Origin: Paralithodes platypus
Taxonomy: Eukaryota; Arthropoda; Malacostraca; Decapoda; Lithodidae
Length of the DNA: 64,000 bases
Direction: 5' to 3'
Assembly: GCA_032716605.1 (NCBI GenBank)
Contig: CM064509.1
Span: 44,900,120 to 44,964,119, forward strand
Shown: positions 46,084 through 57,437 of the stretch, in pieces
How positions within the stretch are numbered: position 1 is the stretch's first letter
How the letters are laid out: each line of letters starts with the position of its first letter
The notes under the pieces: generated by a model
What the model was told of the DNA's origin: nothing
Databases searched by the model: none
What the model saw: only the letters and a program-made list of their open reading frames with translations
Position numbers and translations under genes: made by a program

Positions 46084-47740
46084 CTATAAAAAAGAAAGAG
46101 TTTTTATGTGATTTTTGTATTTAATTTTAATGTTGTTTTTGACGGCTGCTCTACAGGGGCAAGCCTGATTTTTCTCCACTCTCAACCCACATTGACTGAA
46201 CGGCGAGGGTTCTCCTGCAAACAAACCCTCCCGTGACAAAAAATCAGCCAAAACATTATCAGTGCCCTTAGCATGCCACACATCCAACTTGTGTTCCGGC
46301 AGCAAAACAACACCTGACACTGATAAACTGCCCAGTTCATCACAAGACTGGCAATTCTCTTCGCTCTTTCCGGCAACGGGGCCTGCCAATAACCTCTCAC
46401 TAGTTCTACCTTCGTGACGAGCGAGGCAGCCCCGATGCGGTCTATGGTATCGTCAACTCTAGGTAATTGATAGGCGTCTGTCAGGGATAATGCTTCCACA
46501 CTCTTGCAATCACCATACACACGGATCTTGCCACTCAACTCAGGTTGCAAACTCACTGGCAACGACCACTCACGATATCCCTTATCCCTCAGACCCTTGG
46601 GTAATGGATAGGTGTCTGTCAGTGATAATGCTTCCACACTCTTGCAATCACCATACACACGGATCTTGCCACTCAACTCCGGTTGCAAACTCACTGGCAA
46701 CGACCACTCACGATATCCTTTATCCCTCAGACCCTTTTTCCACATGTCGTCTAGCTCTGTTTTCACGACAGGCTGTTGAGCAGGATTTATACGGTAGGGA
46801 ATTAAACTGAGCCTAGCACTGTCTCCAGCCTCCATGTCAGATTCTACCCCGTACATCAGGCCTGGAGAAGCAACAAACATGCGGATGCACTGCCACAGCC
46901 TGGTAAACAACTTATCTCGCAGAACAACATGCCTAGTGCCCTCCCACAACCCAGCCGAGACCGCAGCTTCTAACCTGTAGTCTCCCTCCTTCTCCACCTT
47001 CGTCCCTAGAACAGCCAGGTCATGAGAGAGACAATCAGTACCACCTGTGCAGTCACTCCCATAGTTCATTATTGCTAAGGCTTCCCCGCCGATACCGTAC
47101 ATGTGCACCCCCGCATTCCTTACGACTACATCTGCCTGCGCAGCACCACCGCTTTTAGCGACATGGCCAGATACAGTCGGTCTATGGTAGGGCTGTTGCA
47201 TTCGACTAGAGCAGCATTGGGAGGCTATGCGACGACCAGGCACATCCACTCCACAGCCAACCTCACCAATCTGCTCAATGTCCTCCTTCTGACCACCACC
47301 CTTGGCAGTCATGGGTCGACCCTGACCTAACAACCATGCCAAAGCCTCGTCGCCCACCTTGAACCACCGAAACAACGAGGCTAACGGTCTCCTAACATTC
47401 AAGTGACCTGCCCGCGGAACATCTTGCACCGCCTGAGTTGTGAGGCTCGGGTGCTCGGCACGACCAATGGGGTATGAACCGAGCTGGTGCTGGAGCGCTG
47501 CACACTGCTGCTCAGGCAGGTGCTCTAGCGCTTCCACAGCCACCAGACTCGTGTCCCCCGCCCACTGCTCCGCCGAGACATGACAATCCCAACTCTCCTC
47601 CACCTGTGCCCTACTGCCCCCCTCTCCTTCTCCACCTTGGCCGCTGCAGACCAACACAGGGACAGTAGGCTGCTCAGGTGGTCTGAGGAATAGGCTGTGA
47701 CACTTTATATGCACGAGATCGGGTGACAACACACGCCCTC
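46084..47740 (-). pseudogene. Integrase remnant, partial RT and RNase H tail of the minus-strand Gmr1-like copy
   Basis: A 516-codon minus-strand frame (47732-46182) reads from a low-similarity start through a zinc-finger remnant (AGHLNVRRPLASLF near residue 108), then directly into an integrase C-terminal-like region (FKVGDEALAWLLGQGRPM; VDVPGRR; CCSSRMQQPYHRP). The catalytic core is absent. It continues through the RT N-terminus (PYRINPAQQP; DAYQLPRVDDTIDRIG; RGYWQAPLPERAKR) to YQCQV. A second frame (46389-46084) carries the RNase H C-terminal signature VWHAKGTDNVLADFLSRE. A stretch of 46 residues (KGLRDKGYREWSLPVSLQPE onward) is tandemly duplicated at about 46460-46740. YxDD is missing. 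Confidence 0.85.
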
Positions 47741-48839
47741 TGCTGTGGTTGACACCTCTCGACCAACTCCTGCCCCTCCCTACTCACGTCGGCCGCCCTC
47801 TCGGCACCGACTAAGGGTGGAACCTCAGAAGCAGGTACCGCAAAGTCGTTGCCGAGAAGAAGGTCGACGCCCTCTACTGGCAGTTTCTCCACGATTCAGA
47901 CATCCAACTCTCATGTCACACCTTCTACCTCCAGCTCCACTCGGACCAACGGGTATGACTTTGTAGCATTGATACCCTGCACCACAACTACCCGTGCCGC
48001 GTTTATAGGTCTGCCTGTAAAGTTTTTCATCAATGTCAGGGAAGCACCCGTATCACGCAAAAATTCTACTCCATGCTTGCAACCAGCCCAACTCACGCAG
48101 CCGCGCCCTTTATGGTCACAAAAAGTATCCCGGACAGGTGTCAAGCCTTCCGGATACTTCTTCACTGGCTGTGCTCCAGCCTCTGAATATTTACCCCGAG
48201 CAAACGCAGACGACTTCAAAGACACTCCAATGTTGCGAGCCAAAGACACGATTGCTGTAGGTAGCTTGCTAGGACAGGATCGTGCAAAATGCCCCTTCTC
48301 GTGACAATGAAAACACTCTAACTCCCCCATGGGCTTCCCTTGAGGTGGGGAAGGGCCCGGACCCTTCTTAAACGGGACGGTATTAGGTTTATGGTCAGAC
48401 TTAATATCATTGCTCTTGTTGTTATTGTTATATGGTGTATCACTGACTCGGGGGGGTGGAGTGTTGCGCCCCTTGTTACCTGCATCGTTCCGTTGTGCAG
48501 ACCCGCACCCACGAATCAGCGATAGCCTACGGTCAGCCATCTCAGCTGCCTCCTGTAGAGTTTTAGGGTTTTTCTCTTTGAGGTTCAAAGTCAGGTCGCC
48601 ACCTGTGCACTTGAAAAATTGCTCTAGAAGGACTAACTGCTCAAGCTCTCCGAACGTCGTCACCTTCTCTGACCTCAGCCAATTTCTCAATTCATCAGAC
48701 AGTTCCCGGGCATGTTCTAGAAAAGTGCACTCACGACCCTTCGTAACACCCCGGAACTTCAACCTATATGTCTCTGGTTGTAACTCGTACGCCCGTAGAA
48801 CAGCTTCCTTCAGTACCTCATAATCGACGCAAGTAACAT
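47674..48839 (-). pseudogene. gag C-terminus, zinc knuckle and protease of the minus-strand Gmr1-like copy
   Basis: The gag capsid part begins near 48839 (YEVLKEAVLRAYELQPE) and continues through CTFLEHARELSDELRNWL. The zinc knuckle is CFHCHEKGHFARSC, a perfect CX2CX4HX4C. The protease active site DTGASLTLM is near 48050. After EVEGVT a frameshift near 47905 separates the end of protease (LLLGNDFAVP), which is read at 47892-47674. The truncation at 48839 removes the gag N-terminus, primer-binding site and 5' LTR. Confidence 0.85.
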
Positions 48840-48861
48840 ATTAACAGTATCTAATGAATTT

Positions 48862-49130
48862 GTTAGGTTAAGTTAGTTTAGTTGACATTAGAAGTGATGG
48901 TAGTAATAGTGGGGATGATGGTAATTGTAGTGATAATGGTGATAATAGTAGTGATGATGGTAATTGTAGTGATAATGGCGATAATAGTAGTGATGATGGT
49001 TGTAGTTGTAGTGATGATGACAGCAGTGATGATGACAGTAGTAGATATGATGGTGATTGTACTACTAGTAGTGATGATGGTCATAATAGTAGTGATGATG
49101 GTGTCAAACAATGATGATAGTTGTAGTGAT
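48862..49130 (+). mobile_element. GAT-arm element, partial copy a (inner part)
   Basis: Starts GTTAGGTTAAGTTAGTTTAG, then TTGACATTAGAAGTGATGG and a GAT/GTA/GTG-rich arm. It is joined head to head with copy b, so 48862-49609 can fold on itself. Confidence 0.75.
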
Positions 49131-49915
49131 AATAAAGTAGACGTGCCATTTTGCCCAAAATCAAAACGGTATACCCAACTCTGCGATGGGTTACCATCAT
49201 CACTAATATTACCACCATCATCACTATAACTGTCACCATCATCACTACTACTATTTTCATCACCATTACCATCATCATCACTACTACTATTACAATGATC
49301 ACTACTACTCCCACCATCTTCACTAATACTGTCACCATTATCACTACCATCATCACTACTGCCATCATTATCACTACAACTATCACCATAATCATTTTTA
49401 CCATCATCTTACACTCATCATTACTTGTTACCATCATCACCACTATTATGACCATCATCACTACTACTACTACTGTCAACATCATCACTACCATCATCAT
49501 TACTACTGTCATCATAATCACTACAACTACAACCATCATCACTACTATTACCATCATTCCCACTATTACTATCATCACTTCTAATGTCAATTAAACTAAC
49601 TTAACCTAACAGATGCGGGGCGAGATGTTTTCGGCCCCATGTGTGTGAGTCCCTTCGGGGCACACACACTAAGAACGCCATTATTGCTGTGGGGGGGGGG
49701 TAAAACTATATTTTGGACCTAAAATCGTAACTATTGCATAATTTAAAAAAACAAAAATTTTGGCTGACGTTCGCATTCACCCAACAAATGTTCGCGTGAT
49801 ATTTGGTGAAAATCCGTCCAACGGTCTAGGAGGAGTTCAGCAACAGATTTTCTTTTCGGGTGGTACCCACTATACGGGGGATCGATACCAAACTCTGCTT
49901 ACGCAGAGTTGATAA
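49131..49915 (-). mobile_element. GAT-arm element, copy b, near full length
   Basis: Reading the minus strand: the hairpin end AACTCTGCGTAAGCAGAGTT; a G/C-run zone; GTCCGTTTG-type sequence with a GGATTTTCACC core; the GTGTGTG stem-loop; GTTAGGTTAAGTTAG; the GAT-rich arm; CATCGCAGAGTTGGG; and finally a hairpin GCCGTTTTG..CAAAACGGC-type end. About 785 bp. No coding capacity: the frames in the arms are repetitive Met/Val/Ile or Ser/Asp strings. Confidence 0.8.
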
Positions 49916-49943
49916 TGATGACAGTAGTGATGATGGTGACAGT

Positions 49944-51346
49944 ATCAACTCTGCGTAAGCAGAGTTTGATATCGCCCCCCCCCCTGTATAGTAGGTACCA
50001 CCGGAACAAAATGTCTGTCGTTGTCGTCGTTGTCCGTCTGTCCTGAAACTCCTCCTAGACCGTTGAACGGATTTTCACCAAATATCACACGAACGTTTGT
50101 TGGGTGAATGCGAAAGTTAGAATATACAGATTTTTTGAATTTGTGCAATAGTTATTATTTTAGATCCAAATAATGGTTTAACCCCCCCCCCCTCCCCCCC
50201 CCCCCCCCCCGCTCCTCTCCCAGCTATAATGATGGCATTCTGTGTGTGTGTCAGTGTTGCCAGATTCTAAATGCTGAATTATCGTATTGTGACCACAAAA
50301 TTATGGAATTTGCACCAAAATTATCGTACACACTAATATATATATATATATATATATATATAAAGGGAATGTTGTTAAGCATTTATTAATTTAATTCGTA
50401 ATGCCCAAAATAAATTCAACATAAAGATAATAAATAACAATGTAATACCGGTACTGGTTTACAGGTCTACTATTAATACTTTAATAAAAATGAATAAGTT
50501 CTTTTTAAGAAACGCTTACAAAACTTTATTTAGTAGGCTAGGCCTATTGTTCTAAATAATTATGAACTATTCTTTCTAATCCTCGGTTGTCTCAGATGTG
50601 TTATACAGTTCCCTTTCCAATTCTGAGTATTTCCTTACTCCCTTTATTAATTTATTAATACGTGTATGAAACAATGTGATTATCTAAGAGATTTATTTGG
50701 ATGTTCAGTAATTCCCTGAAATATCTTCCAATTTATGTTGCATCTCGGTTTAATTCATATAATAATAGAGTATTTGTTGAAATCGTAAAATTATCGTACA
50801 AAACGTACGATAATGAGAAACACTATCGTACATCGTACCAGGGGTAAAATTCTCGTACATGTACGATAATTATCGTACGTATGGCAACACTGGTGTGTGT
50901 GTCCCATTGGGGCGCACACACACAGAATGCCATTGTTCTGGGGGTGAAAACAACTAGCCCCGCATTAGTTAGATTAAGTTAGTTTAGTTGACATTAGAAG
51001 TGATGGTAATAATAGTGGGGATGATGGTGATAATAGTTATGATGGTGATAATAGTAGTGATGATGGTTGTAGCTGTAGTGATGATGGTAGTGATGATGAT
51101 GACAGTAGTAGATATGATGGTGACAGTACTAGTAGTAGTGATGATGGTCATAATAATAGTGTTGATGGTGACAAGTAATGATGATAGTTGTAGCGAAAAT
51201 GATGACAGTAGTGATGATGGTGACAGTATTAGTGATGATGGTGAGTAGTAGTGATGATGGTGAAAGTTGTAGTGATGATGAGAGTAGTAGTGATGATGGT
51301 GAGAGTAGTACTGATTTATAATAGTAGTAGTGCTATAATAATAATA
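49944..51346 (+). mobile_element. GAT-arm element, copy c, carrying a hAT-like MITE
   Basis: Starts ATCAACTCTGCGTAAGCAGA. It is interrupted at 50252-50892 inside its GTGTGTGT stem-loop and resumes with TCCCATTGGGGCGC and the GTTAGATTAAGTTAG block, then a GAT arm. It lacks its right end and runs into copy d at 51347. Copies b and c form an inverted pair around a 28-bp spacer at 49916-49943. Confidence 0.8.
50252..50892. mobile_element. hAT-like MITE, 641 bp
   Basis: The terminal inverted repeat is CAGTGTTGCCA at both ends, with an 8-bp flanking duplication GTGTGTGT (50244-50251 and 50893-50900; caution, the site is a GT run). The interior is AT-rich with a TA microsatellite (50336-50362). Subterminal repeats ATCGTAC/GTACGAT are dense in the last 150 bp, as in binding sites used by hAT transposases. 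No transposase is present. Confidence 0.75.
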
Positions 51347-52772
51347 ATAAAGTAGACGTGCCGTTTTGCCCAAAATCAAAACGGCATACCCAACTCTGCA
51401 ATGGGTTACCATCATCACTACTAATACCATCATCAATCACAATCAACATAATCAGTGCTACTGCCATCATCACTACAACTGCCACAATCATCACAAGTAC
51501 TGTCATCATCACCATTACTATGATCATCACTACTACAATTACAATTATCACTACTACTCTCACCATCATCACTGTCCATTGTCACTAGCATCTTAATCAC
51601 TACTATCATCATTGATACTACAACTATCAACCATCATTACTAATATCATCACCACCATCTTACAATCATTACTACTGTTAACATCATCACTACTACTATA
51701 ACCATCATCATTACTACTGTCACAAATATTACCATAATTTATTCTACTGTCACCATCATCACTACTACTGCCATAATCACCATTACTATGAATTTCATCA
51801 CCACAACTATCGTCATCACTACAAATTTCACCATCCTCACTACTACTCACCATCATCACTAATACTCACACCATCGTCACTACCATCATCACTACCATTA
51901 TCACTACAACTATCATCATTACTTGTCACCATCATCACTACTATTATAACCATCATTACTACTACTGTCACCATCATATATACTACTGTCATCATCATCA
52001 ATACAACTACAACCATCATCACTACAATTATCACCATTATCACTACTATCACCATAAATCCAAATATTACTACCATCACTTCTAATGCCAACTAAACTAA
52101 CTTAAGGGGAGATCTCCACTTGAGGGATTTTTTTCTTGACCCCTTTCTCCCTCATGTTTAGCCCCACTGCTTTTGATATTATAAAACGTTTGCCCCATTA
52201 GTTTAGCGATTTTAAGAACTTTCACCCCATATTAAGACCTTTTGTGCCATTTAGGTGTCGATTTTATCCTGGCGAGCGATAGCGAGCCTGTAATTTAAGA
52301 GGAACCGGCCTTCGGCCGGGAAATTTTTCTACCGAAAAATGTACAAATTTATCTTGAAAGGGGCTCAAGGGGGTGAAATTTTAAGGTTTATGGAGGTCTA
52401 AGGAACAAACTAAATACCTCCCCTTAACCTAGCAAATACGTAGCGAGATGATTTCGCTCCCAGAACGCCATCATTGCTGGGTGGAGGGGGGGGGGGGGGT
52501 TCCTGGGAGGGGGGGGGGGGCAAAACCATATTTTGGACCTAAAATCATAACTATTGCATAAATTCAAAAACTCTTTTTTGACTGACGTTTGCATTCACAC
52601 AACAAATGTTTGTGTGAAATTTGGTGAAAATCCGTCCAACGGTCTAGGAGGAGTTCCGAGACAGACGGACGACGACGACAACGCCGACGACAGATATTTT
52701 TTTCGTGTGGTACCCACTATACGGGGGGGGGGGGGGGGCGATACCAAACTCTGCTTACGCAGAGTTGATAAT
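51347..52772 (-). mobile_element. GAT-arm element, copy d, carrying a TTAA MITE
   Basis: A minus-oriented copy from the AAAGTAGACGTGCCG end to the AACTCTGC hairpin end near 52767. The TTAACCTAGC part of its inner block is split by the MITE at 52106-52423. G-runs occur at 52480-52520 and 52725-52738. Confidence 0.8.
52106..52423. mobile_element. TTAA-flanked MITE, 318 bp
   Basis: TTAA at 52102-52105 and 52424-52427. The ends are GGGGAGAT and, on the complement, GGGGAGGT. The uninterrupted target (ACTTAACCTAGC) is visible in copies b and f, which proves the insertion. It contains a CCGGCCTTCGGCCGG hairpin. Confidence 0.75.
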
Positions 52773-52902
52773 ATTTATTCAGTTAGCATTTTACAGAGTT
52801 GGTACCACATAGTATGTTACAAATATGACATGTACCAGCCTTGCATAATTCCAACTAAGGATAGCCCAATAAGGCCGTTAGGCGTATTTCCATTGGGGTC
52901 GT

Positions 52903-53012
52903 TGTTGATGATAGTAATGGTGATAGTGACTGGTAGTGATGATGGTGACCCATCGCAGAGTTGGGTATGCCGTTTTGATTTTGGTCAAACCGGCACATCT
53001 ACTGTATTATTT
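52903..53012 (+). mobile_element. GAT-arm element, partial copy e (right end)
   Basis: A short GAT arm followed by CCCATCGCAGAGTTGGGTAT and the terminal hairpin. It is joined end to end with copy f, giving an inverted pair of right ends. Confidence 0.75.
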
Positions 53013-54266
53013 AAATAAAGTAGATGTGCCGTTTTGCCCAAAATCAAAACGGCATACCCAACTCTGCGATGGGTTTCCATCATCACTACTAATACTATCA
53101 TTAATCACAATCATCACTACTACTGCCATCATCACTACAACTGCCACAATCATCACGACTACTGTCATCATCAACATTACTATGATCATCACTACTACTC
53201 TCACCATCATCACTACTACTGTAACTATTGAGACTACCATCTTAATAACTACTATCATCATTGATACTATAACTATCAACCATCATTACTTCTATAATCA
53301 CCACCATCTTACAATCGTCATTACTACTGTTAACATCATCACTACTACTATAACCATCATCATTACAACTGTCACAAGTATTACCATCATGTATCCTAAT
53401 GTCACCATCATCACTACTACTGCCATCATCACCATTACTATGATCTTCATCAGCACAACTATTGTCATCATCACTACAACTTTCACCATCATAACTACTA
53501 CTCACCATCATCACTAATACTCACACCATAATCACTACCATCATCACTACTGTCATTATTATCACTACAACTATCATCATTACTGGTCACCATCATCACT
53601 ACTATTATGACCATCATCACTACTACTAGTACTGTCACCATCATATCTACTACTGTCACCATCATATCTACTACTGTCATCATCATCACTACTGTCATCA
53701 TCATCATCAATTATTATTATTATTATATCAATACAACTACAACCATCATCACTACTATTATCACCATAATCACTACTATCACCATCAATCCCACTATTAC
53801 TCCCATCACTTCTAATGCCAACTAAACTAACTTAACCTAGCAAATACGGAGCGAGATGATTTCGCCCCCAGAACGAATGCGTTCATAGTGTGTGAGCACC
53901 TTCGGGGGCTCACACACTAAGAACGCCATTATTGCTGGGGGAGTGTGGGGGGGGGGGGGGGGGGGGGTATGGGAGGAGGGGGGTCCGGGAGAGGGGGGGG
54001 GGGGGGGTAGGGGCTTGGTAAAACCATATTTTGGACCTAAAATCATAACTATTGCATAAATTCAAAAACAAATGTTTGACTGCCGTTCGCATTCACGCAA
54101 CAAATGTTTGTGTGAAATTTGATGAAAATCCGTCCAACGGTATAGGAGGAGTTCCGAGACAGACGGACAACGACGACAACGACGACGACGACGACAGACA
54201 TTTTTTTCGTGTGGTACCCACTATACGGGGGGGCAATACCAAACTCTGCTTACGCAGAGTTGATAA
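53013..54266 (-). mobile_element. GAT-arm element, copy f, full length with a long arm
   Basis: A complete minus copy, about 1254 bp. Its ATC-rich arm (53095-53815) is the longest in the cluster. It includes ATT/TTA runs near 53709, the GTGTGAGCACCTTCGGGGGC stem-loop, G-runs and the terminal AACTCTGC hairpin at about 54240-54262. Confidence 0.8.
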
Positions 54267-54958
54267 AATCAAGCCATAAGATCAATGATATGCTAATTTT
54301 TCCTAAGTTAACTGATAGATTTATGCACAATCTATTGGGGGTATACAGTTTTCTTATTCGAAATAGTTAAAATAACAACAACATGCCGATTTATTTTCAC
54401 AATGTCTTAATAGTCAATTGAGAATAGAAAAATCAAATTTGCAGAATTGGGTTACTTATGCAGTTTTCTGTCCAAAATGCGAAAATGGCACTCCTACTTT
54501 ATTAATAGGACAGGTGAAGACTATAATGCACTGGCCAATTCATCACTGCATTTGTTCAAATACACATCACAGGTATAGTCAAAAGGGAGTACAAAGGGCG
54601 GAGCTTGGTGAAAACTAAGTTGAGGCATACAGGGAGCTCTAGAGGTAAGATCATGTTCCAGTATTGTGTGTCATGCTGGGTGGAAGGATACGAGGAAGGA
54701 TTAAGGAGGGATAGGAAGAAATGCAAGTAGATAGGCAGGAAGGAAAATAGAGAGGGGAGAAAGAAGACTGATGTGATTGAAAGGAAGGTTGGCGGATATA
54801 AGCAAAGCAGTTCGGAAGGCAAGAAGGCTAATATGAAGACTGAAAGGACGGTAAGAAAACATGCGAATGTGAAAGCAGAACGGGAGGCAGAATTGGTGGA
54901 ACAAAGGAGGAATAGAAGAAAATGGAAAGGAGGAAAGAAGGCAGGCAGAACTACAGTA
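54267..54958. other. Spacer with a purine-rich GGAAGG-type tract, no gene
   Basis: AT-rich sequence to about 54600, then a purine-rich strand (GGAAGGA, AGGAAAG words) to 54945. Frames here are low complexity and unrecognised. Confidence 0.5.
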
Positions 54959-55843
54959 TATTATCAACACTGCGTAAGCAGATGTTGGTATCGCCCCCCT
55001 GTATAGTGGGTACCACCGGAAAACAAATTCTGTCGTCGTCGTCGTCGTCCGTCTGTCTCGAAACTCCTAGACCGTTGGACGGATTTTCACCAAATTTCAC
55101 AGGAACATTTGTTGGGTGAATGCGAACGTCAGTCAAAAAAGATTTTTTGAATTTGTGCAATAGTTAGGATTTTAGATCCAAAATATGGTTTACCCCCCCT
55201 GCCCCACCTGGACATCACCCCCACCCCCTTCCCCTCCAGACAAACCCCCCACCCACCCACCCAGCAATTATGGCGTTCTTAGTGTGTGTGCCCCTAAGGG
55301 GGTCACACATAGAACGCCATTGTTCTGGAGGCGAAAACATCTCGCTCTGCATTTGCTAGGTTAAGTTAGTTGACATTAGAAGTGATGGTAGTAATAGTGG
55401 GATTGGTGGTGATAGTAGTGATGATGGTGATAATAGTAGTGATGATGGTTGTAGTTGTATTGATGATGACAGTAATGATGATGATGGCAGTGATGATGAT
55501 GACAGTAGTAGATATGATGGTGACTACTAGTAGTAGTGATGATGGTCATAATAGTAGTGATGATGGTGACAAATAATTATGATAGTTGTAGTGATAATGA
55601 TTATATTAGTGATGATGGTAGTGAAGATGGTGACAGTAGTAGAGATGATGGTGAGTAGTAGTGATGATGGTGAAAGTTGTAGTGATGATGACAGTAGTAG
55701 TGAATATGAGAGTAGTAGTGATGACTATAATAGTAGTAGTGTTGATAATAGTAATGGTGATAGGGACTAGTAGTGATGATGATAACCCATCGCAGAGTTG
55801 GGTATGCCGTTTTGATTTGGGGAAAAACGGCACGTCTACTTTA
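54959..55843 (+). mobile_element. GAT-arm element, copy g, best full-length reference copy
   Basis: 885 bp from the AACACTGCGTAAGCAGATGTT end (hairpin slightly mutated) to the GCACGTCTACTTTA end. In order: hairpin; C-run; TGTATAGTGGGTACCACCGG; GTC repeats; GTCTGTCTCGAAACTCC; GGATTTTCACC; a C-rich zone at 55193-55265; the GGCGTTCT..AGAACGCC stem-loop (55271-55318); GCTAGGTTAAGTTAG; the GAT arm (55378-55788); and the right end. GCAGAGTT.GGTAT occurs near both ends in direct orientation in the intact copies. Confidence 0.8.
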
Positions 55844-56053
55844 TGTACAGTTGGTCAAAGTGTCAGCTGACCCACCCTCGCTCTGGGGCTCGCAGAATTA
55901 TCTGGCAATACTGGTGTAGGAAGGAGGTGTGTCTTACAAAGATTGTGATTGGTAGATCTGATTTCGGCTATATCATTGTTAGAACATATACTAAACAAGG
56001 GAAAGTAAGTCTATCTCAAATAAAAATGCATACATCGCTATGTATAATAGAGT
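55844..56053. other. Unique spacer between GAT-arm copies
   Basis: A short non-repetitive stretch with no recognised content. Confidence 0.4.
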
Positions 56054-56183
56054 AGTAGTGATTTCTAATAGTAGTAGTGCTGATGATAGTAATGATGATA
56101 GTGATTACTAGTGATGATGGTGACCCATCGCAGAGTTGGGTATGCTGTTTTGATTTTGGGCAAAACGGCACGTCTACTTTATT
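56054..56183 (+). mobile_element. GAT-arm element, partial copy h (right end)
   Basis: A short GAT arm followed by CCCATCGCAGAGTTGGGTAT and the end hairpin (GCTGTTTTG..CAAAACGGC). Confidence 0.75.
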
Positions 56184-56789
56184 CATACTTATATATTTGC
56201 ATGTAGCTAATATATATATCTACTCTGCATCTATTCATATTTATACCAGTTGACATATATATAATCGTCATGTATTCTCTATGTTGTATACCACTATTGT
56301 ATTAGGAGGAAAACCTGAAGATATTTAAATAGTATATATGTGGTGTCAGGTCGCAGCTAGACAAAACCTTCATCCAGTGTTCATGTGATGCCATGTCAGC
56401 ATAACGTGACTTCTGATCATATGATCATATGTGCTCTAGTTGGAGCTGTTACTAGGGAGTGACTGTTGAATTTGAGGTCACCACTCTCTTATCAAACCAT
56501 AGCAGTTATTGCGTAGGATTTTTGTAAGCAACCTACTGAGTGGATTCACATCATTTTCGGGGCGTAACCAGAGGTGATTTATGGCAGTGGATTTTGGGTA
56601 TGGAGGGTTATGTAACAGGGCCATCTATCAATTCAATATCTGGCAACTCCGTGCCCCTCCAAGACACCACGAACGCCTCTGATACCTATATTCAATTTCA
56701 CAATTAAGATTGAAGCAGACTGTAAAATTACTAAGAAGTTCTTAATAAACAAAACAAATATTTAAGAGAAGTATTCAGTTTCCTTCTAT
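56184..56789. other. Unique spacer, no gene seen
   Basis: AT-rich sequence; no motif or repeat was recognised. Confidence 0.5.
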
Positions 56790-57435
56790 TATCAACTCTG
56801 CATACGCAGAGTTTGGTATTGCCCCCCGTATAGTGGGTACCACAGGAAAAAAAAAATCTGTCGTTGTTGTCGTCGTCGTCGTCGTCATCCGTCTGTCCCG
56901 AAACTCCTCTTAGACCGTTTAACGGATTTTCACCAAATTTCACACGAACATTTGTCGGGTGAATGCGAACGTCAGTCAAAAAATATTTTTTGAATTTGTG
57001 CAATAGTTATGATTTTAGATCCAAAATATGATTCCCCCCCACTCACCACCACCACCATGCTATGATGATGGCGTTCTGTGTGTGTGTGTCCCGTAGGGGC
57101 GCACACACAGAACACCATCGTTCTGGGGGCGAAAACAACTAGCTCCGCATTTGCTAGGTTAAGTTAGTTTAGTTGACATCAGAAGTGATGGTAGTAATAA
57201 TGGTGATTATGGTACTAGTAGTGATGATGTTGGTAAATGTGATAGTATTTGTCATGGTGGTGATGATCTGTTGTGGTGACAATATTGTGCCTTAGTGTAG
57301 TAGTGATAGTTGTGGGGATTATGGTAGCAGTTATGATATTGCCAGTAGTGATGATGATGGTTAATATGGTAGTGAGGGCAGTCGTGATTGTGAAAGTAGT
57401 TGTGATAGTGGTGGTGATAGTAGCATTGATGATGG
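56790..57435 (+). mobile_element. GAT-arm element, copy i, interrupted by the foldback element
   Basis: Starts ATCAACTCTGCATACGCAGA and proceeds through all left-half modules into the GAT arm, where a 1.1-kb foldback element is inserted at a TA. The arm resumes at 58546. Confidence 0.8.
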
Positions 57436-57437
57436 TA

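Larger units (their letters stand above)
43750..48839 (-). mobile_element. Second Gmr1-like LTR retrotransposon copy, truncated, nested in the gypsy element
   Basis: On the minus strand: gag from about 48839, then zinc knuckle, protease, integrase remains, partial RT, RNase H tail, and the 3' LTR (45794 down to 43750). The 5' LTR and gag start are lost. It interrupts the RT of the gypsy element at 43749. It is diverged from the copy at 21549-29516, and its LTR is longer (2045 bp, including a 249-bp SINE). It has the same RT/RNase H deletion junction as the other copy but different integrase losses. Confidence 0.9.
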
